The notes beneath the pieces are model-generated. The model saw nothing but the letters and a program-made list of their open reading frames with translations. It was not told where the DNA came from and did no database searches. Position numbers and translations under genes: made by a program. From Desulforamulus reducens MI-1 (GTDB taxonomy: Bacteria > Bacillota > Desulfotomaculia > Desulfotomaculales > Desulfotomaculaceae): a DNA stretch of 64,000 nucleotides. Positions within the stretch are counted from its first letter, which is position 1, and each line of letters begins with the position of its first letter. The stretch is from contig NC_009253.1 of NCBI RefSeq assembly GCF_000016165.1, positions 2,018,332 to 2,082,331 of the forward strand, in the 5' to 3' direction. Positions 45,018-54,565 of the stretch are shown here, in pieces.

Positions 45018-45059
45018 AAAAAACCGTTAACGGTTCATTTTTTCCGTTAACGGTTTTTT
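45018..45059. terminator. Terminator after the methionine gamma-lyase-like gene
   Basis: AAAAAACCGTTAACGG, 10 bases, and CCGTTAACGGTTTTTT form a 16-bp stem whose arms are themselves palindromic. It lies at the end of the long minus-strand housekeeping run. Confidence 0.85.
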
Positions 45060-45071
45060 AAATAGTAACTT

Positions 45072-46313
45072 CTATTTTATTTTTAAAACATTTTTGGCTG
45101 CGTTAATAACCCCAATCCGTACATATTCCTTTGACAGACCACCTTGCAGATATACCGCATAGGGCTGCCGTAACGGTGCGTCCGCAGTTAATTCCAAGGA
45201 TGCACCTTGTACAAAGGTTCCTGCAGCCATGATAACATCGTCTTCATAACCAGGCATATAGTCTGGTTCCGGCAAAGCATGAGCATCCACCGGGGAGGCT
45301 CCTTGAATTCCTCTGCAGAAGGCCACTAATCTCTCCGGGGATTCCAATGCAATGGCTTGAATAATATCTGATCTTTGTTCATCATAGGCCGGAGAGACCT
45401 TAAATCCTAACCGTTCAAATAGCCTAGCCGCAAATACTGCTCCCTTTAGTGCCTCGGCAACAATATGGGGAGCAAGAAAGATCCCTTGAAACAGCAGTCC
45501 TTGATGCCCAAGGGATGGACCAACCTCAGCCCCAATACCGGGTGCTGTCCAACGATTCGCGGCCCGTTCCACCAAATCTTTACGACCCGCAACATACCCG
45601 CCGGTTGGAGCTAATCCCCCTCCGGGGTTTTTCATTAGAGAACCGGCAATTAAATCAGCTCCTATGGCCGTGGGTTCCAGCGTTTCCACTAATTCTCCGT
45701 AACAATTATCAACAAATACATAAACCTGGGGAGCGCGTTTTTTGATATAATTGATTAGCTTTTGAAGTTCTGCCATAGTTAAGGAAGGGCGCCAGGCATA
45801 ACCCCTGGACCTTTGAACAAGCATAACTCTTGTTCGGGGGTTTAATGCTGCTTCGATACCTTCCCAATCCAGCGTTCCCTCCGGTGTCAGTTCTACCTGA
45901 TTGTAACTAATCCCTAGATCTTTTAGCGAACCCGGTGCATTACCCCTTTTACCAATAATTTCCTCCAGGGTATCATAGGGTGATCCTTGTACCGCCAACA
46001 ACTCATCGCCAGGTCTTAACATACCAAACAAGGCAATGGCTATGGCGTGGGTCCCTGAGACAATTTGGCCCCTTACCAGTGCTGCTTCGGCTCCGAAAAT
46101 ATGGGCATATATTTTTTCCAGGGCCTCACGGCCAGTATCGTTATAACCATAGCCAGTTGTTCCCCGCAAATGGTAGTCGGAAGTCTTGGCCAGATGAAAA
46201 CCCTTCAGTACCCTCTGATGATTGGTCATTGCTCTGGCTTCAATTTCTCGATATACAGACTGTACTTCCATTTCTACTTCATTGGCTAACTTGTCCAAAA
46301 TATCTAGATGCAT
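45072..46313 (-). CDS. Methionine gamma-lyase-like PLP enzyme (YnbB/aluminium-resistance family)
   Basis: A 413-residue fold-type I PLP enzyme. The PLP lysine lies in AGSLMKNPGGGLAPTGG, the aspartate that holds the pyridine nitrogen in VFVDNCYGE, and the substrate region in GTTGYGYNDTGREALE. The family is labelled aluminium-resistance or methionine gamma-lyase-like, and its reaction is not firmly known. In many Firmicutes it sits near hfq and spoVK-like genes, as here. GGAGG precedes ATG by four bases. Confidence 0.9.
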   Translation of the reverse strand: MHLDILDKLANEVEMEVQSVYREIEARAMTNHQRVLKGFHLAKTSDYHLRGTTGYGYNDTGREALEKIYAHIFGAEAALVRGQIVSGTHAIAIALFGMLRPGDELLAVQGSPYDTLEEIIGKRGNAPGSLKDLGISYNQVELTPEGTLDWEGIEAALNPRTRVMLVQRSRGYAWRPSLTMAELQKLINYIKKRAPQVYVFVDNCYGELVETLEPTAIGADLIAGSLMKNPGGGLAPTGGYVAGRKDLVERAANRWTAPGIGAEVGPSLGHQGLLFQGIFLAPHIVAEALKGAVFAARLFERLGFKVSPAYDEQRSDIIQAIALESPERLVAFCRGIQGASPVDAHALPEPDYMPGYEDDVIMAAGTFVQGASLELTADAPLRQPYAVYLQGGLSKEYVRIGVINAAKNVLKIK

Positions 46314-46354
46314 AATTCCTCCGTTTTGTCAATTAGATTTAGGCCCTGAAGGTA

Positions 46355-47311
46355 TTATATTCCCTCCAGAGCCTCTGTCAAGTCTTCTTTATTGATAGCC
46401 ATTAGGTCCTGCCTGGTTATTTTTTTTCTTGCTATTAATCGAACAGCCTGCATTCGCATGGCCCTCTCTATTAAGTTACGAACTAACCTGGCATTGCCAC
46501 TATGCTCGTGTTTACGAGTCTGCTGCGCAACAATCTTATATAATTCCTCCCTGGCCATTGGAGCCAATACATATTGGCGCTGTTTTAACATAAGGTCAGC
46601 AATATCCATTAGTTGATCAATGGAATAGTCTGGGAAGGTAATATGTATTGGGAAACGTGAACGCAAACCGGGATTGGTTTCCATAAAGTAGTCCATTTCA
46701 TCTTGATAACCCGCCAGGATAATAATTAAATTATCCTTATTGTTTTCCATACTTGTTACCATAGAATCAATGGCTTCCTTGCCGAAATCCTTTTCGCCGC
46801 CTCTGGCTAATGAGTAGGCTTCATCAATAAAAAGAATACCGCCGATGGCTTTTTTTATTTGATCACGGGTTTTCGCCGCCGTATGACCGATGTATTCACC
46901 AACCAAGTCAGCCCGCTCAACCTCAATTAGATGTCCCTTCGGCAAAACGGCCATTTCTTTAAAGAGTCGACCAATAATCCTGGCCACAGTGGTTTTTCCT
47001 GTACCAGGATTACCCTTGAAAATCATATGCAGTACCATGGGTTCAAAAATTAACTTTTCTTTTTGTCTAAGCCTTTGAATCTCCACAAAGGCTTGAATTT
47101 CCCTAACTAGTTTTTTAACACTATCAAGGCCGATTAACTGGTCCAATTCTCCCAAAATCTCTTGGGTCGCTTTGCGGTCTATTTCTTCCAGTAACTGTGA
47201 TTTCTCCTGTTGGACTGATTGCCTGGTTGGTAAAGAAGGTTTTTTTATCATACCAACCTGCTTTGGCGGTTCAAACCTAGGCGGATATTTCCACATACTA
47301 ATTTTGACCAT
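46355..47311 (-). CDS. spoVK: SpoVK-like AAA ATPase (CbbX type)
   Basis: A 318-residue AAA+ protein. Walker A is KGNPGTGKTTVAR and Walker B is GGILFIDEAYSL. The pore-region and sensor segments include VGEYIGHTAAKTRDQI and GYQDEMDYFMETNPGLRSRFP, and the C-terminal lid has HEHSGNARLVRNLIERAM. SpoVK is made in the mother cell during B. subtilis sporulation; CbbX relatives remodel Rubisco. The start is the ATG seven bases after GGAGG; the ORF is open 24 codons further upstream, without family similarity. Confidence 0.9.
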   Translation of the reverse strand: MVKISMWKYPPRFEPPKQVGMIKKPSLPTRQSVQQEKSQLLEEIDRKATQEILGELDQLIGLDSVKKLVREIQAFVEIQRLRQKEKLIFEPMVLHMIFKGNPGTGKTTVARIIGRLFKEMAVLPKGHLIEVERADLVGEYIGHTAAKTRDQIKKAIGGILFIDEAYSLARGGEKDFGKEAIDSMVTSMENNKDNLIIILAGYQDEMDYFMETNPGLRSRFPIHITFPDYSIDQLMDIADLMLKQRQYVLAPMAREELYKIVAQQTRKHEHSGNARLVRNLIERAMRMQAVRLIARKKITRQDLMAINKEDLTEALEGI

Positions 47312-47386
47312 GGAAGCACCTCCGGGCAAATATAACTCGTTATCATTATACGCTCGGAGGTTGCAATAGTGACCAAAAATCAAGAA

Positions 47387-47406
47387 GCCCCTCCATCAGG
47401 AGGGGC
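47387..47406 (-). terminator. hfq terminator
   Basis: GCCCCTCC, a 4-base loop and GGAGGGGC lead on the minus strand into TTCTTGATTTTTGG, shortly after the hfq stop. Confidence 0.7.
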
Positions 47407-47418
47407 AATTGGGCCTGA

Positions 47419-47661
47419 TTATATCGGTTTATTTTCCGAAAAGGAGGTATTAACAGGACGAAGCGGGCTAATGGTAGAAATGGCATGTTTGTATACCATC
47501 AGTTGCTTCCCGTCACTTTCCAAAATAACAGTAAAATTATCAAAACCCTTAACCATTCCTTTTAATTGAAAACCATTAATAAGGAAAATGGTAACAGGGA
47601 TATTTTCCTTTCTAACTTGATTCAGAAAGGCATCTTGTAAATTTATCTGGGGTTTAGTCAT
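47419..47661 (-). CDS. hfq: RNA chaperone Hfq
   Basis: An 80-residue Sm-like protein that forms a hexameric ring and helps small RNAs pair with mRNAs. The Sm1 motif region is [20 protein letters not shown] with FDNFTVIL, and Sm2 is the YKHAIST segment. The start is the ATG after GGAGGGAACCCTC. It lies 48 bases after miaA, the order usual in many bacteria. Confidence 0.96.
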   Translation of the reverse strand: MTKPQINLQDAFLNQVRKENIPVTIFLINGFQLKGMVKGFDNFTVILESDGKQLMVYKHAISTISPLRPVNTSFSENKPI

Positions 47662-47709
47662 GAGGGTTCCCTCCATTGGAAAATATTTTCTATTTTTATT
47701 TAAATGTTT

Positions 47710-48657
47710 CTACAAAGTTAAAAAATCTCCTGCCATTTGCTTCATAATTTCATTCGCAACAGCCTTTTTATTTTCAAAACGATCCATTTCAATCCAAAAA
47801 ATTCTATTATCAGCTCGAAACCACGTAAGTTGGCGTTTGGCAAAACGTCTAGTATTTCGTTTAAGAATCTCTACGGCCTCCGGCAAAGAATACTCTCCCT
47901 TTAAGTAGCCGATAATTTCTTTATAACCCAGCCCTTGTAATGCAGTTCCCAGGCCATTGTATTGCTCCACCAATTCCTTTACCTCAGTCAGCAACCCTCT
48001 TGCCATCATCAGATCGACCCGCTGTTCAATCCTTTGGTATAGTAATTGCCGATCCATCGTTAACCCAAACATTTTTAAGTTATATTTCGGCTTCTCTACT
48101 TGATCTTTATACTGGTATTCCGCAATTGTTTTCCCGGTTTGATAATAAACCTCCAAAGCCCGGATGACCCGTCTCAGGTCATTGGGGTGCAGGCGTTCAG
48201 CTGATTGTGGATCAACCTCAGATAATTTTTTATGCATGGCTGCCGCCCCCACTTGTTCTGCTTCACGCTTAAGACACTCTCTCAACCGATCATCCTTCGG
48301 TGCTGTGGTAAAATCATAGTGATCAATTACAGATCGAATATAAAGCCCCGTACCACCCACCAGGAGAGGCAAATTGCCACGATCAATAATTTGGTTAATG
48401 AGTTCCTCCACTCTACTTTGATACGTGGCTACACTGAATTCTTCATTAGGGTTAACAATGTCAATCATATGGTGGGGAATGCCTGCCATCTCTTCAAGGG
48501 TGGGTTTAGCCGTTCCAATGTCCATGTCACGATAAACTAACATGGAGTCAGCAGAAATCACTTCCCCCTTTACTCTTTTAGCTAGTTCTATAGCTACATT
48601 AGTTTTGCCAGAAGCCGTAGGCCCTACAATGGCTATTAACGGCTTTAATGCTTCTAT
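47710..48657 (-). CDS. miaA: tRNA dimethylallyltransferase (probable AUA start)
   Basis: The enzyme adds an isopentenyl group to A37 of tRNAs reading U-starting codons. The P-loop GPTASGKTNVAIELAKRV lies upstream of the first canonical start codon (GTG at 48561), so the protein must begin earlier. In that frame no ATG, GTG or TTG exists before the family N-terminus. The ATA at 48657 gives an N-terminus of the right length ((M)EALKPLIAIVG) and overlaps the preceding TAG as ATAG, which fits coupled reinitiation. Other motifs: SADSMLVYRDMDIGTAKP, LVGGTGLYIRSVI and RQLTWFR. This gives 315 residues, the usual size. MiaB, acting next on the same base, is encoded at 57844. Confidence 0.92.
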   Translation of the reverse strand: MEALKPLIAIVGPTASGKTNVAIELAKRVKGEVISADSMLVYRDMDIGTAKPTLEEMAGIPHHMIDIVNPNEEFSVATYQSRVEELINQIIDRGNLPLLVGGTGLYIRSVIDHYDFTTAPKDDRLRECLKREAEQVGAAAMHKKLSEVDPQSAERLHPNDLRRVIRALEVYYQTGKTIAEYQYKDQVEKPKYNLKMFGLTMDRQLLYQRIEQRVDLMMARGLLTEVKELVEQYNGLGTALQGLGYKEIIGYLKGEYSLPEAVEILKRNTRRFAKRQLTWFRADNRIFWIEMDRFENKKAVANEIMKQMAGDFLTL

Positions 48658-49451
48658 TTTAAAACACCGCCTTTTATTACACCGTAGGCCACCGGGGAAT
48701 ATCTTCCCCCCTGGATCAGTTGAAAGTTTAGTCGTTGAAATTCTTGGCTTTCTCTGTTCTCCTTCATGACCACCCTCTTCCTAGCCACTCGGACTGCCTC
48801 TGCCACAGCTTCAATGGACAAAGGACTGCTATTGGCCAGATCTCGTAATGGAGCCATCGAACTTGATTTAACCTTTGGTACCCTGAACATAGGATCAAAA
48901 TAAACAACATCAAAGGTGTTGCTGGGTAGATTGCGAAGATAATGCAAATGATGTTGGTTAACCACCTGTATCCTACGCATAGCATTTATCAATTCCGGCT
49001 TTTCACCGGTATAACTTCTAAGGCCCCGAGCAATAATATGCGCCACTGGAGCAGCATCCTCTAACCCTACAATGATACCCTTGGTTCCCACCACATAACT
49101 GGCCACCAAGGCATCAGCAGCCAATCCCAGGGTACAATCCAACAGGGAGTCTCCTTCCTGGAGGTCCATTGCTTTTATCATTTGGTCAGTTTTCCCAGCC
49201 TGTAGTTCCTTTATACGTAATTTAGCTAATCCTGGATGAAAAAAGAATTCTTTTCCATTGGTAACTAAAGAAAGTTTCTGGTGGCTGACCAATAATATAG
49301 TGGAAGCACCTGTCATTTCTCTAATGAAATCCAGTGAATATTTCTCCCTTGGTTGATAGGGTATCTTCCACTCTCTACTTAATTCCAGGGCCTTTTCCTC
49401 CAGGTTTTTCCTGCTTCTAATTCCAGTGGTGATAACAAGGGAATCATTCAT
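48654..49451 (-). CDS. Class I SAM-dependent methyltransferase, RsmJ-like
   Basis: A 265-residue methyltransferase. An N-terminal region of about 90 residues precedes the SAM-binding motif LLDCTLGLAADALVAS and the catalytic-type VVYFDPMFRVPKVKS, where DPMF is typical of RsmJ (16S rRNA guanine-N2 methylation). The exact target is uncertain. The ATG overlaps the mutL stop as ATGA and its own TAG overlaps the miaA start, so mutL, this gene and miaA are translated in a chain. Confidence 0.85.
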   Translation of the reverse strand: MNDSLVITTGIRSRKNLEEKALELSREWKIPYQPREKYSLDFIREMTGASTILLVSHQKLSLVTNGKEFFFHPGLAKLRIKELQAGKTDQMIKAMDLQEGDSLLDCTLGLAADALVASYVVGTKGIIVGLEDAAPVAHIIARGLRSYTGEKPELINAMRRIQVVNQHHLHYLRNLPSNTFDVVYFDPMFRVPKVKSSSMAPLRDLANSSPLSIEAVAEAVRVARKRVVMKENRESQEFQRLNFQLIQGGRYSPVAYGVIKGGVLK

Positions 49452-51370
49452 CGTTTGAACCTTTTCTTCAACTCCTCTTGACTAATCTGAATCAAAGTTG
49501 GTCTACCATGGGGACAAGTATAGGGCTTTTGACACCTCGCCAAGCCATCCAGCAACGCTTTCGTTTCGACAGCACTAAAGTGCTGTCCGGACTTAACCGC
49601 ATCCCGACAGGCCATGGCTGCTGCCAGATGATCCAAAACCAGATTCTTTTCGACTTTTTGGGAAGGATTTTCTTGCAATCTTGCCAACAAGTCCAAAAAT
49701 ACCTCTTTGGGTTCTGTTATAGCGTTTGTGGGAACACCCCTCAACAAAAAAGTATCTCCACCAAAGTGCTCCAGTATAAAGCCAAGTTCATTAAAGTCCA
49801 CAATATGCTTGATAATCAATTGAGCCTCATGATGGGGAATTTCAAGGGTCAGGGGTTCCAGAAGCATTTGCGCTTCTACATAATTGCCTAAAAGATAAAG
49901 ATATTTCTCGTAAAGCACCCGTTCATGTGCCGCATGCTGATCAATGATATACAAGCCACCTTCTCCGTGGGCTAAAACATAGGTTGGCGGTACCTGACCA
50001 GCGGGTACTAAGACAGGAAAACCCAGTGTCTCTGCGGGTTGGTAAGTGTTCGGGTTTTCTTTCAATTGCTGTTCTTTAACATCCACTACCGGAGGGATCT
50101 CTTCTCTATTGATAGAACTTCCTTCATCGGGTAGAAGGCTATTTTTTCCCCTGACAGGAGCAATCCTTCGGGAAGAAAAATGAAGCTGTTCCTGGTCATG
50201 CCGGGGGGGCATTATTTTGCCGCTGGGTAAATCACAGGCAACCAATCTTGGATGCTGGGACTCTTTTGGTTGAAGTTCCTTTTCCTTACTATCCGGTTTA
50301 ACCTCCAGATTTTCTGCCCTTTGATCCGTTGCTGTGTTCTTTGTCCTGCCGGGCATGATTTCCCATAACCCGGTAATAGCTGTCGGTACATTGAGGGAGT
50401 CACTGAGGGCTGCCAACAACTCTTCCTGAATCTCCCCTTCCCTTGCCATACGAATCTCCATTTTGGTAGGATGTACATTGACATCAACCTGGGTAGGATC
50501 AATATCTATGTGTAATATGGCAATGGGAAAACGCCCCGCGGGAATCAAGGTATCGTAGGCCTGCTGTAATATAGAGGAAAGAAAACCACTTCGAATATAT
50601 CGTCCATTGATAAAGAAATTTTGATAATGCCGGGAGGCTCTAGTTAGAACAGGTTTTGAAATCAGTCCAGCTACTGAAAGCAGTTTCCCCTGATAGCCTA
50701 TCTCCAACATGCTTCTCACATTATCCAGCCCAAAGATCACCGCCGCCGTGTCTTTTAACGACCCGGTGCCCGGACTTGAGAATAGCACCCTGTTACCGCT
50801 GCGTAATTCAAAACGAACGTCTGGACGAGCCATGGCCAGCCTGGTTATTAAATCACTTACCTGACTGGTCTCTGCATTGGCTGTTTTAAGGAACTTTCTT
50901 CTGGCCGGAGTATTAAAAAATAAATCCTTTATCTCAATGATTGTGCCAACGGGACACCCCGTTGGCACAACATTTTGCATATAGCCACCTTCAATTTGCA
51001 TGGTTGTACCGGCCAGTTCATCTTCTGTTCGAGTGGTTAGGGTTACCTTAGAGACTGCAGCAATACTGGGTAGTGCTTCTCCTCGAAACCCTAAGGTTAA
51101 AATACTATTTAAATCCTCTGCCCTTTTTATTTTACTAGTGGCATGGCGCAGAAAGCAAAGCTGAACATCCTCTGCTGGCATTCCGTAGCCATTATCCACC
51201 ACTTTAATGCCAGTTATGCCACCCTGTGTTAACTCAACACTTATTCTATTGGCACCGGCATCCAAGCTGTTTTCCACTAATTCTTTAACAACAGAAACCG
51301 GACGTTCCACCACTTCTCCAGCTGCTATTTTGTTAGCCGTGGCTTCATCCAATATAGTAATGTTTGACAA
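49448..51370 (-). CDS. mutL: DNA mismatch repair protein MutL
   Basis: A 640-residue GHKL ATPase. N-terminal motifs are IAAGEVVERPVSVVKELVEN, DNGYGMP and GFRGEALPSI. A variable linker (about 330-450) leads to the C-terminal endonuclease domain with DQHAAHERVLYE, ACRDAVKSG and CPHGRPT, the metal-binding set found in organisms without MutH. It nicks the strand after MutS recognises a mismatch. The start is TTG with GGGGTG upstream, ten bases after the HDAC-like gene. Confidence 0.96.
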   Translation of the reverse strand: MSNITILDEATANKIAAGEVVERPVSVVKELVENSLDAGANRISVELTQGGITGIKVVDNGYGMPAEDVQLCFLRHATSKIKRAEDLNSILTLGFRGEALPSIAAVSKVTLTTRTEDELAGTTMQIEGGYMQNVVPTGCPVGTIIEIKDLFFNTPARRKFLKTANAETSQVSDLITRLAMARPDVRFELRSGNRVLFSSPGTGSLKDTAAVIFGLDNVRSMLEIGYQGKLLSVAGLISKPVLTRASRHYQNFFINGRYIRSGFLSSILQQAYDTLIPAGRFPIAILHIDIDPTQVDVNVHPTKMEIRMAREGEIQEELLAALSDSLNVPTAITGLWEIMPGRTKNTATDQRAENLEVKPDSKEKELQPKESQHPRLVACDLPSGKIMPPRHDQEQLHFSSRRIAPVRGKNSLLPDEGSSINREEIPPVVDVKEQQLKENPNTYQPAETLGFPVLVPAGQVPPTYVLAHGEGGLYIIDQHAAHERVLYEKYLYLLGNYVEAQMLLEPLTLEIPHHEAQLIIKHIVDFNELGFILEHFGGDTFLLRGVPTNAITEPKEVFLDLLARLQENPSQKVEKNLVLDHLAAAMACRDAVKSGQHFSAVETKALLDGLARCQKPYTCPHGRPTLIQISQEELKKRFKR

Positions 51371-51380
51371 GTTGTCACCC

Positions 51381-52736
51381 CTAACCGTCTGAGCGTATTT
51401 CTCTGTTGCCCAGCCGTTGATAAATCATAAAGGTATCAGTAGATTTATCTTGCAGATAAATGTAATCAAAGTGAGGGTCCCCTTTGGCCTGCTCATAACT
51501 TTCCCACGCCTCTGCCTGACATGATTTGCATGACTGGAAGGGGATGCTGATGGCACAAATCCTATAGTGCTTACCATTGGGATGGTATGCCTGCGAATCT
51601 AAACTAATAAACCCAGAGCACTGATCACAGACCCGAACCTTTTCAATTTGTTTTTCTTCTATATAATGTGTATCGTAAAAAATGGGCTTTGTTCTCTGAT
51701 AAAAACCAGTTCCCTTAGCTAGGGTGTATTTATCAAACTGGTGACGTTTAGCCCAAATTTCTTGCAGTTCCTCTACGACACGACCAATTTCCGAGGTCAC
51801 CTTAGGGCTTTCTTTAAATTTGGCAGGGTTATATTCCGGCTCAACTACAGACGTATAATCCTTCCCTGCCAGGGCCAGCAGGATTGCTAGATTTACATAG
51901 GGCAACGCCGTTTCAATGGCATAACCCCCTTCGAGGACTGCAAGATTTGGTTTTAATTTTTCCGTTAACCTTGCGTACCCCTGGGCAGTGATTTTCATTC
52001 GTCCCAGAGGATCAGTGAAGTGATTATCCTGTCCTGCCGAATTGACAACAAAATCCGGTTGGAAATCCTTCAAGATAGGAAGTATCAGATGATCCATCAC
52101 ATAGTGCAGACCGGAATCCGTTACACCGGGTGGTAGGGGTATGTTGATGGTAGATGCGTATGCGCCAGGACCCCCTAACTCATAGGTAAAACCAGTGCCC
52201 GGATAAATGGTGCGACCATCTTGATGAAAGGAAATAAAAAGCACATCGGGATCATGGTAAAAAATATCCTGGGTACCGTCTCCGTGATGAACATCCGTAT
52301 CCACAATGGCGATTTTTTTAACCCCGTAGGTTTTTCTAAGATATTCGACGAGAACAGCTTCATTATTAATATTGCAAAATCCCCGATTTCCGTGAACAAC
52401 CCGCATGGCATGGTGTCCTGGGGGTCGCACTAGGGCAAACCCATTGGCAATTTCCCCAGCCATCACTCTATCGCCTAAGTCAATGGCCGCTCCGGCTGCA
52501 ATCCGATGTGCATCTAAAACTTGCTCCTCTACATTGGGCACACAGAAATGAACCCGGGCGATGTCATGTTTTGAAGCCATGCGTGGAGCATATTGCTGGA
52601 TTTCCGGCAGATCTAAAATACCCTCTTCAAACATTTGATCCCTGGTATAAAGGAGGCGCTCCTCCCGTTCGGGGTGCGTTGGCGAAATTGCCCAATCGAA
52701 GGCAGGAAAAAAGATAACGCCGGTTTTTTTGCTCAT
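51381..52736 (-). CDS. Histone-deacetylase-family protein with C-terminal zinc-ribbon-like tail
   Basis: A 451-residue zinc hydrolase. Deacetylase motifs are RPPGHHAMRVVHGNRGFCN, IVDTDVHHGDGTQDIF, SFHQDGRTIYPGTG and the C-terminal VLEGGYAIETALPY. It probably removes acetyl or acyl groups from lysine or a polyamine-like substrate. The last 85 residues hold four cysteines (VCDQCSGF, then CKSCQAEAW) like a zinc ribbon, unusual for bacterial members. The start is the ATG eight bases after GGGGGGAGG. It overlaps the hydantoinase-like stop as ATGA, so both lie inside the mutS-mutL unit. Confidence 0.88.
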   Translation of the reverse strand: MSKKTGVIFFPAFDWAISPTHPEREERLLYTRDQMFEEGILDLPEIQQYAPRMASKHDIARVHFCVPNVEEQVLDAHRIAAGAAIDLGDRVMAGEIANGFALVRPPGHHAMRVVHGNRGFCNINNEAVLVEYLRKTYGVKKIAIVDTDVHHGDGTQDIFYHDPDVLFISFHQDGRTIYPGTGFTYELGGPGAYASTINIPLPPGVTDSGLHYVMDHLILPILKDFQPDFVVNSAGQDNHFTDPLGRMKITAQGYARLTEKLKPNLAVLEGGYAIETALPYVNLAILLALAGKDYTSVVEPEYNPAKFKESPKVTSEIGRVVEELQEIWAKRHQFDKYTLAKGTGFYQRTKPIFYDTHYIEEKQIEKVRVCDQCSGFISLDSQAYHPNGKHYRICAISIPFQSCKSCQAEAWESYEQAKGDPHFDYIYLQDKSTDTFMIYQRLGNREIRSDG

Positions 52737-54415
52737 GGTAAAAACCTCCCCCCGGTTCCGATATGAGCCAGAATCCCCCTGGGTGTTTGCACCGAAATGT
52801 GAAATAATCTGCCAGTGGTTTGCCAATCTCGAACCACATTAAAAACATCCTGATTGATTATTTCTATTTCATCAACATAACTACGCAAATTCATTTTCTC
52901 AGCCCGTTTTAACAACCAGGATTTTGTCAGTTCAACGGCAGAGAGTTCATCCAGTTTGCCGGCTAATTGGCCCTGGTACCCCTCCTCCTCCACAATGTAA
53001 ATCTGCCGCTCTGTATCGGCCATTAGATTTACTTGTAAGGTAGGCCGGGCAACCGCTGCTCCGATGGCATTGGCCACCGGGGCATGGGGAGGCAATATAG
53101 GGGTACATCCTAATCTTGCAGCGATTTGAGGAACAAAACCAGCGGCTCCTCCCCCTACCCCCACAACATTTTGCGGGCGCACTTTGCACTTTTGTATAAC
53201 CTCCCATACACGGTAAGCCGGTTCTTGCTCCCACTCCATATACATTCGCTCTATTTCAACAACCACCATGTCAATAACCAAATTTACAATGGCCTGGGCA
53301 ACTTCCCTGACACCCATGCCCAAGGGAGCTCCCAGGATAGTCATTGCCTCGTGGGCTCTATCCTCATCACCAATTTGGCTAATTCCCATGACCCGTAAGG
53401 CATCCGTTGGTGTAGGCATGGGCCCCCCCAAGCAATAGGCAGGACCCATTCTTTCTGAGTAAATAATAAACTCTTTTCCTACCCTTTCTACAACGCTATC
53501 CCCACCCACTGGAACTGAATGCACTGCTAAAGCTCTGACCTGTGTATAACGTTCTCCGATCTTTGCCCCCTTGGAAGCCAACAAAGGATTACCTGATAAA
53601 ACTAAAGCTAAATCCGTGGTGGTCCCTCCAATATCCACCACCAAAGAGGTTTCCCCCGGCGGTGTTAAGGCTTGTACGCCTAGGGTACTGGCAGCAGGTC
53701 CGGAAAAAATGGTTTCTACCGGAACTTCTTCCGAAGCGCTAAGAGGTAGTGTTCCCCCATCCGCTTTTAAGATAAAAACAGTTGCCGTTATATTTCTACG
53801 CGCCATAGCATCCCTTACAGCCTTAGTAAAATAACGATACTTCTGGCGGGTTGCACAGGTTAGAACCGTATTGGCTATGCGCCGAGGAAAGTTTAGTTTT
53901 CCCCCAGCCCTATGTCCCATTTCTACCTGCCAGTCTGGATGATGTTTGTTTATGAAGTCAGCGACCTTTACTTCGTGGCTATTGTTTCTAGTGGAAAACT
54001 TTCCGATCACAGCCACCTTGTTATAACCCTTGGCTTCCAACCAGGCAAGAACCTCCTCCATTTGGGAAGGTTGCAATGGTATGATCTCTCTTCCGCGATA
54101 ATCAATGGCCCCATTTAAACAAAACACATCGTCCTGATCCCGTAAGTCTGAAAAAGTTCTGCCGGGCCCAGGCATTATGACGACCCCAACCGGGTCATAT
54201 TTCTTTTCTGCAATTAAATTTGTAACCAGAGTTGTACTAAAGACAACTCTTTCTATCTTATGACTGGGTATTCCCTTTAGCAGGTTATCCAGTGCATCTC
54301 CCAGGGAAATTAATAAGTCATCCTGGGTTTCCACCTTGGCAGTTGCACAAACAGCACCGCCATCCAGCAACACAGCATCGGTGCATGTGCCGCCAACATC
54401 TATACCGATCAACAT
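52733..54415 (-). CDS. Hydantoinase/oxoprolinase family protein (HyuA-like)
   Basis: A 560-residue protein of the ATP-grasping actin-like hydantoinase A family. Key motifs are GIDVGGTCTDAVLLDGG at the N-terminus, FSTTLVTNLIAEKK, VVDIGGTTTDLALVLSG and VGVGGGAAGFVPQIAARLG. Relatives open 5-membered cyclic amides or carboxylate acetone using ATP, but no HyuB partner gene is present and the substrate is unknown. The ATG has AGGAGG upstream and the stop is coupled to the deacetylase-like gene, which suggests a joint function. Confidence 0.88.
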   Translation of the reverse strand: MLIGIDVGGTCTDAVLLDGGAVCATAKVETQDDLLISLGDALDNLLKGIPSHKIERVVFSTTLVTNLIAEKKYDPVGVVIMPGPGRTFSDLRDQDDVFCLNGAIDYRGREIIPLQPSQMEEVLAWLEAKGYNKVAVIGKFSTRNNSHEVKVADFINKHHPDWQVEMGHRAGGKLNFPRRIANTVLTCATRQKYRYFTKAVRDAMARRNITATVFILKADGGTLPLSASEEVPVETIFSGPAASTLGVQALTPPGETSLVVDIGGTTTDLALVLSGNPLLASKGAKIGERYTQVRALAVHSVPVGGDSVVERVGKEFIIYSERMGPAYCLGGPMPTPTDALRVMGISQIGDEDRAHEAMTILGAPLGMGVREVAQAIVNLVIDMVVVEIERMYMEWEQEPAYRVWEVIQKCKVRPQNVVGVGGGAAGFVPQIAARLGCTPILPPHAPVANAIGAAVARPTLQVNLMADTERQIYIVEEEGYQGQLAGKLDELSAVELTKSWLLKRAEKMNLRSYVDEIEIINQDVFNVVRDWQTTGRLFHISVQTPRGILAHIGTGGRFLP

Positions 54416-54565
54416 GACGGGCCTCCTAACTAATTTTTTATAGAGGGACCATATCCTTCGTCAACAAACACTTGACTCTCCCGCATGGACCCATATTTCC
54501 AGTTTAACACATTCTCTTTAATCCTTGCACCAAACAAATTAAAGTATATAAAAAAAACCTAAATA

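Noticed and set aside
45018-45059. CRISPR-like repeat pair CCGTTAACGG
   Set aside because: Only two copies in inverted, terminator-like arrangement with T-run; no array.
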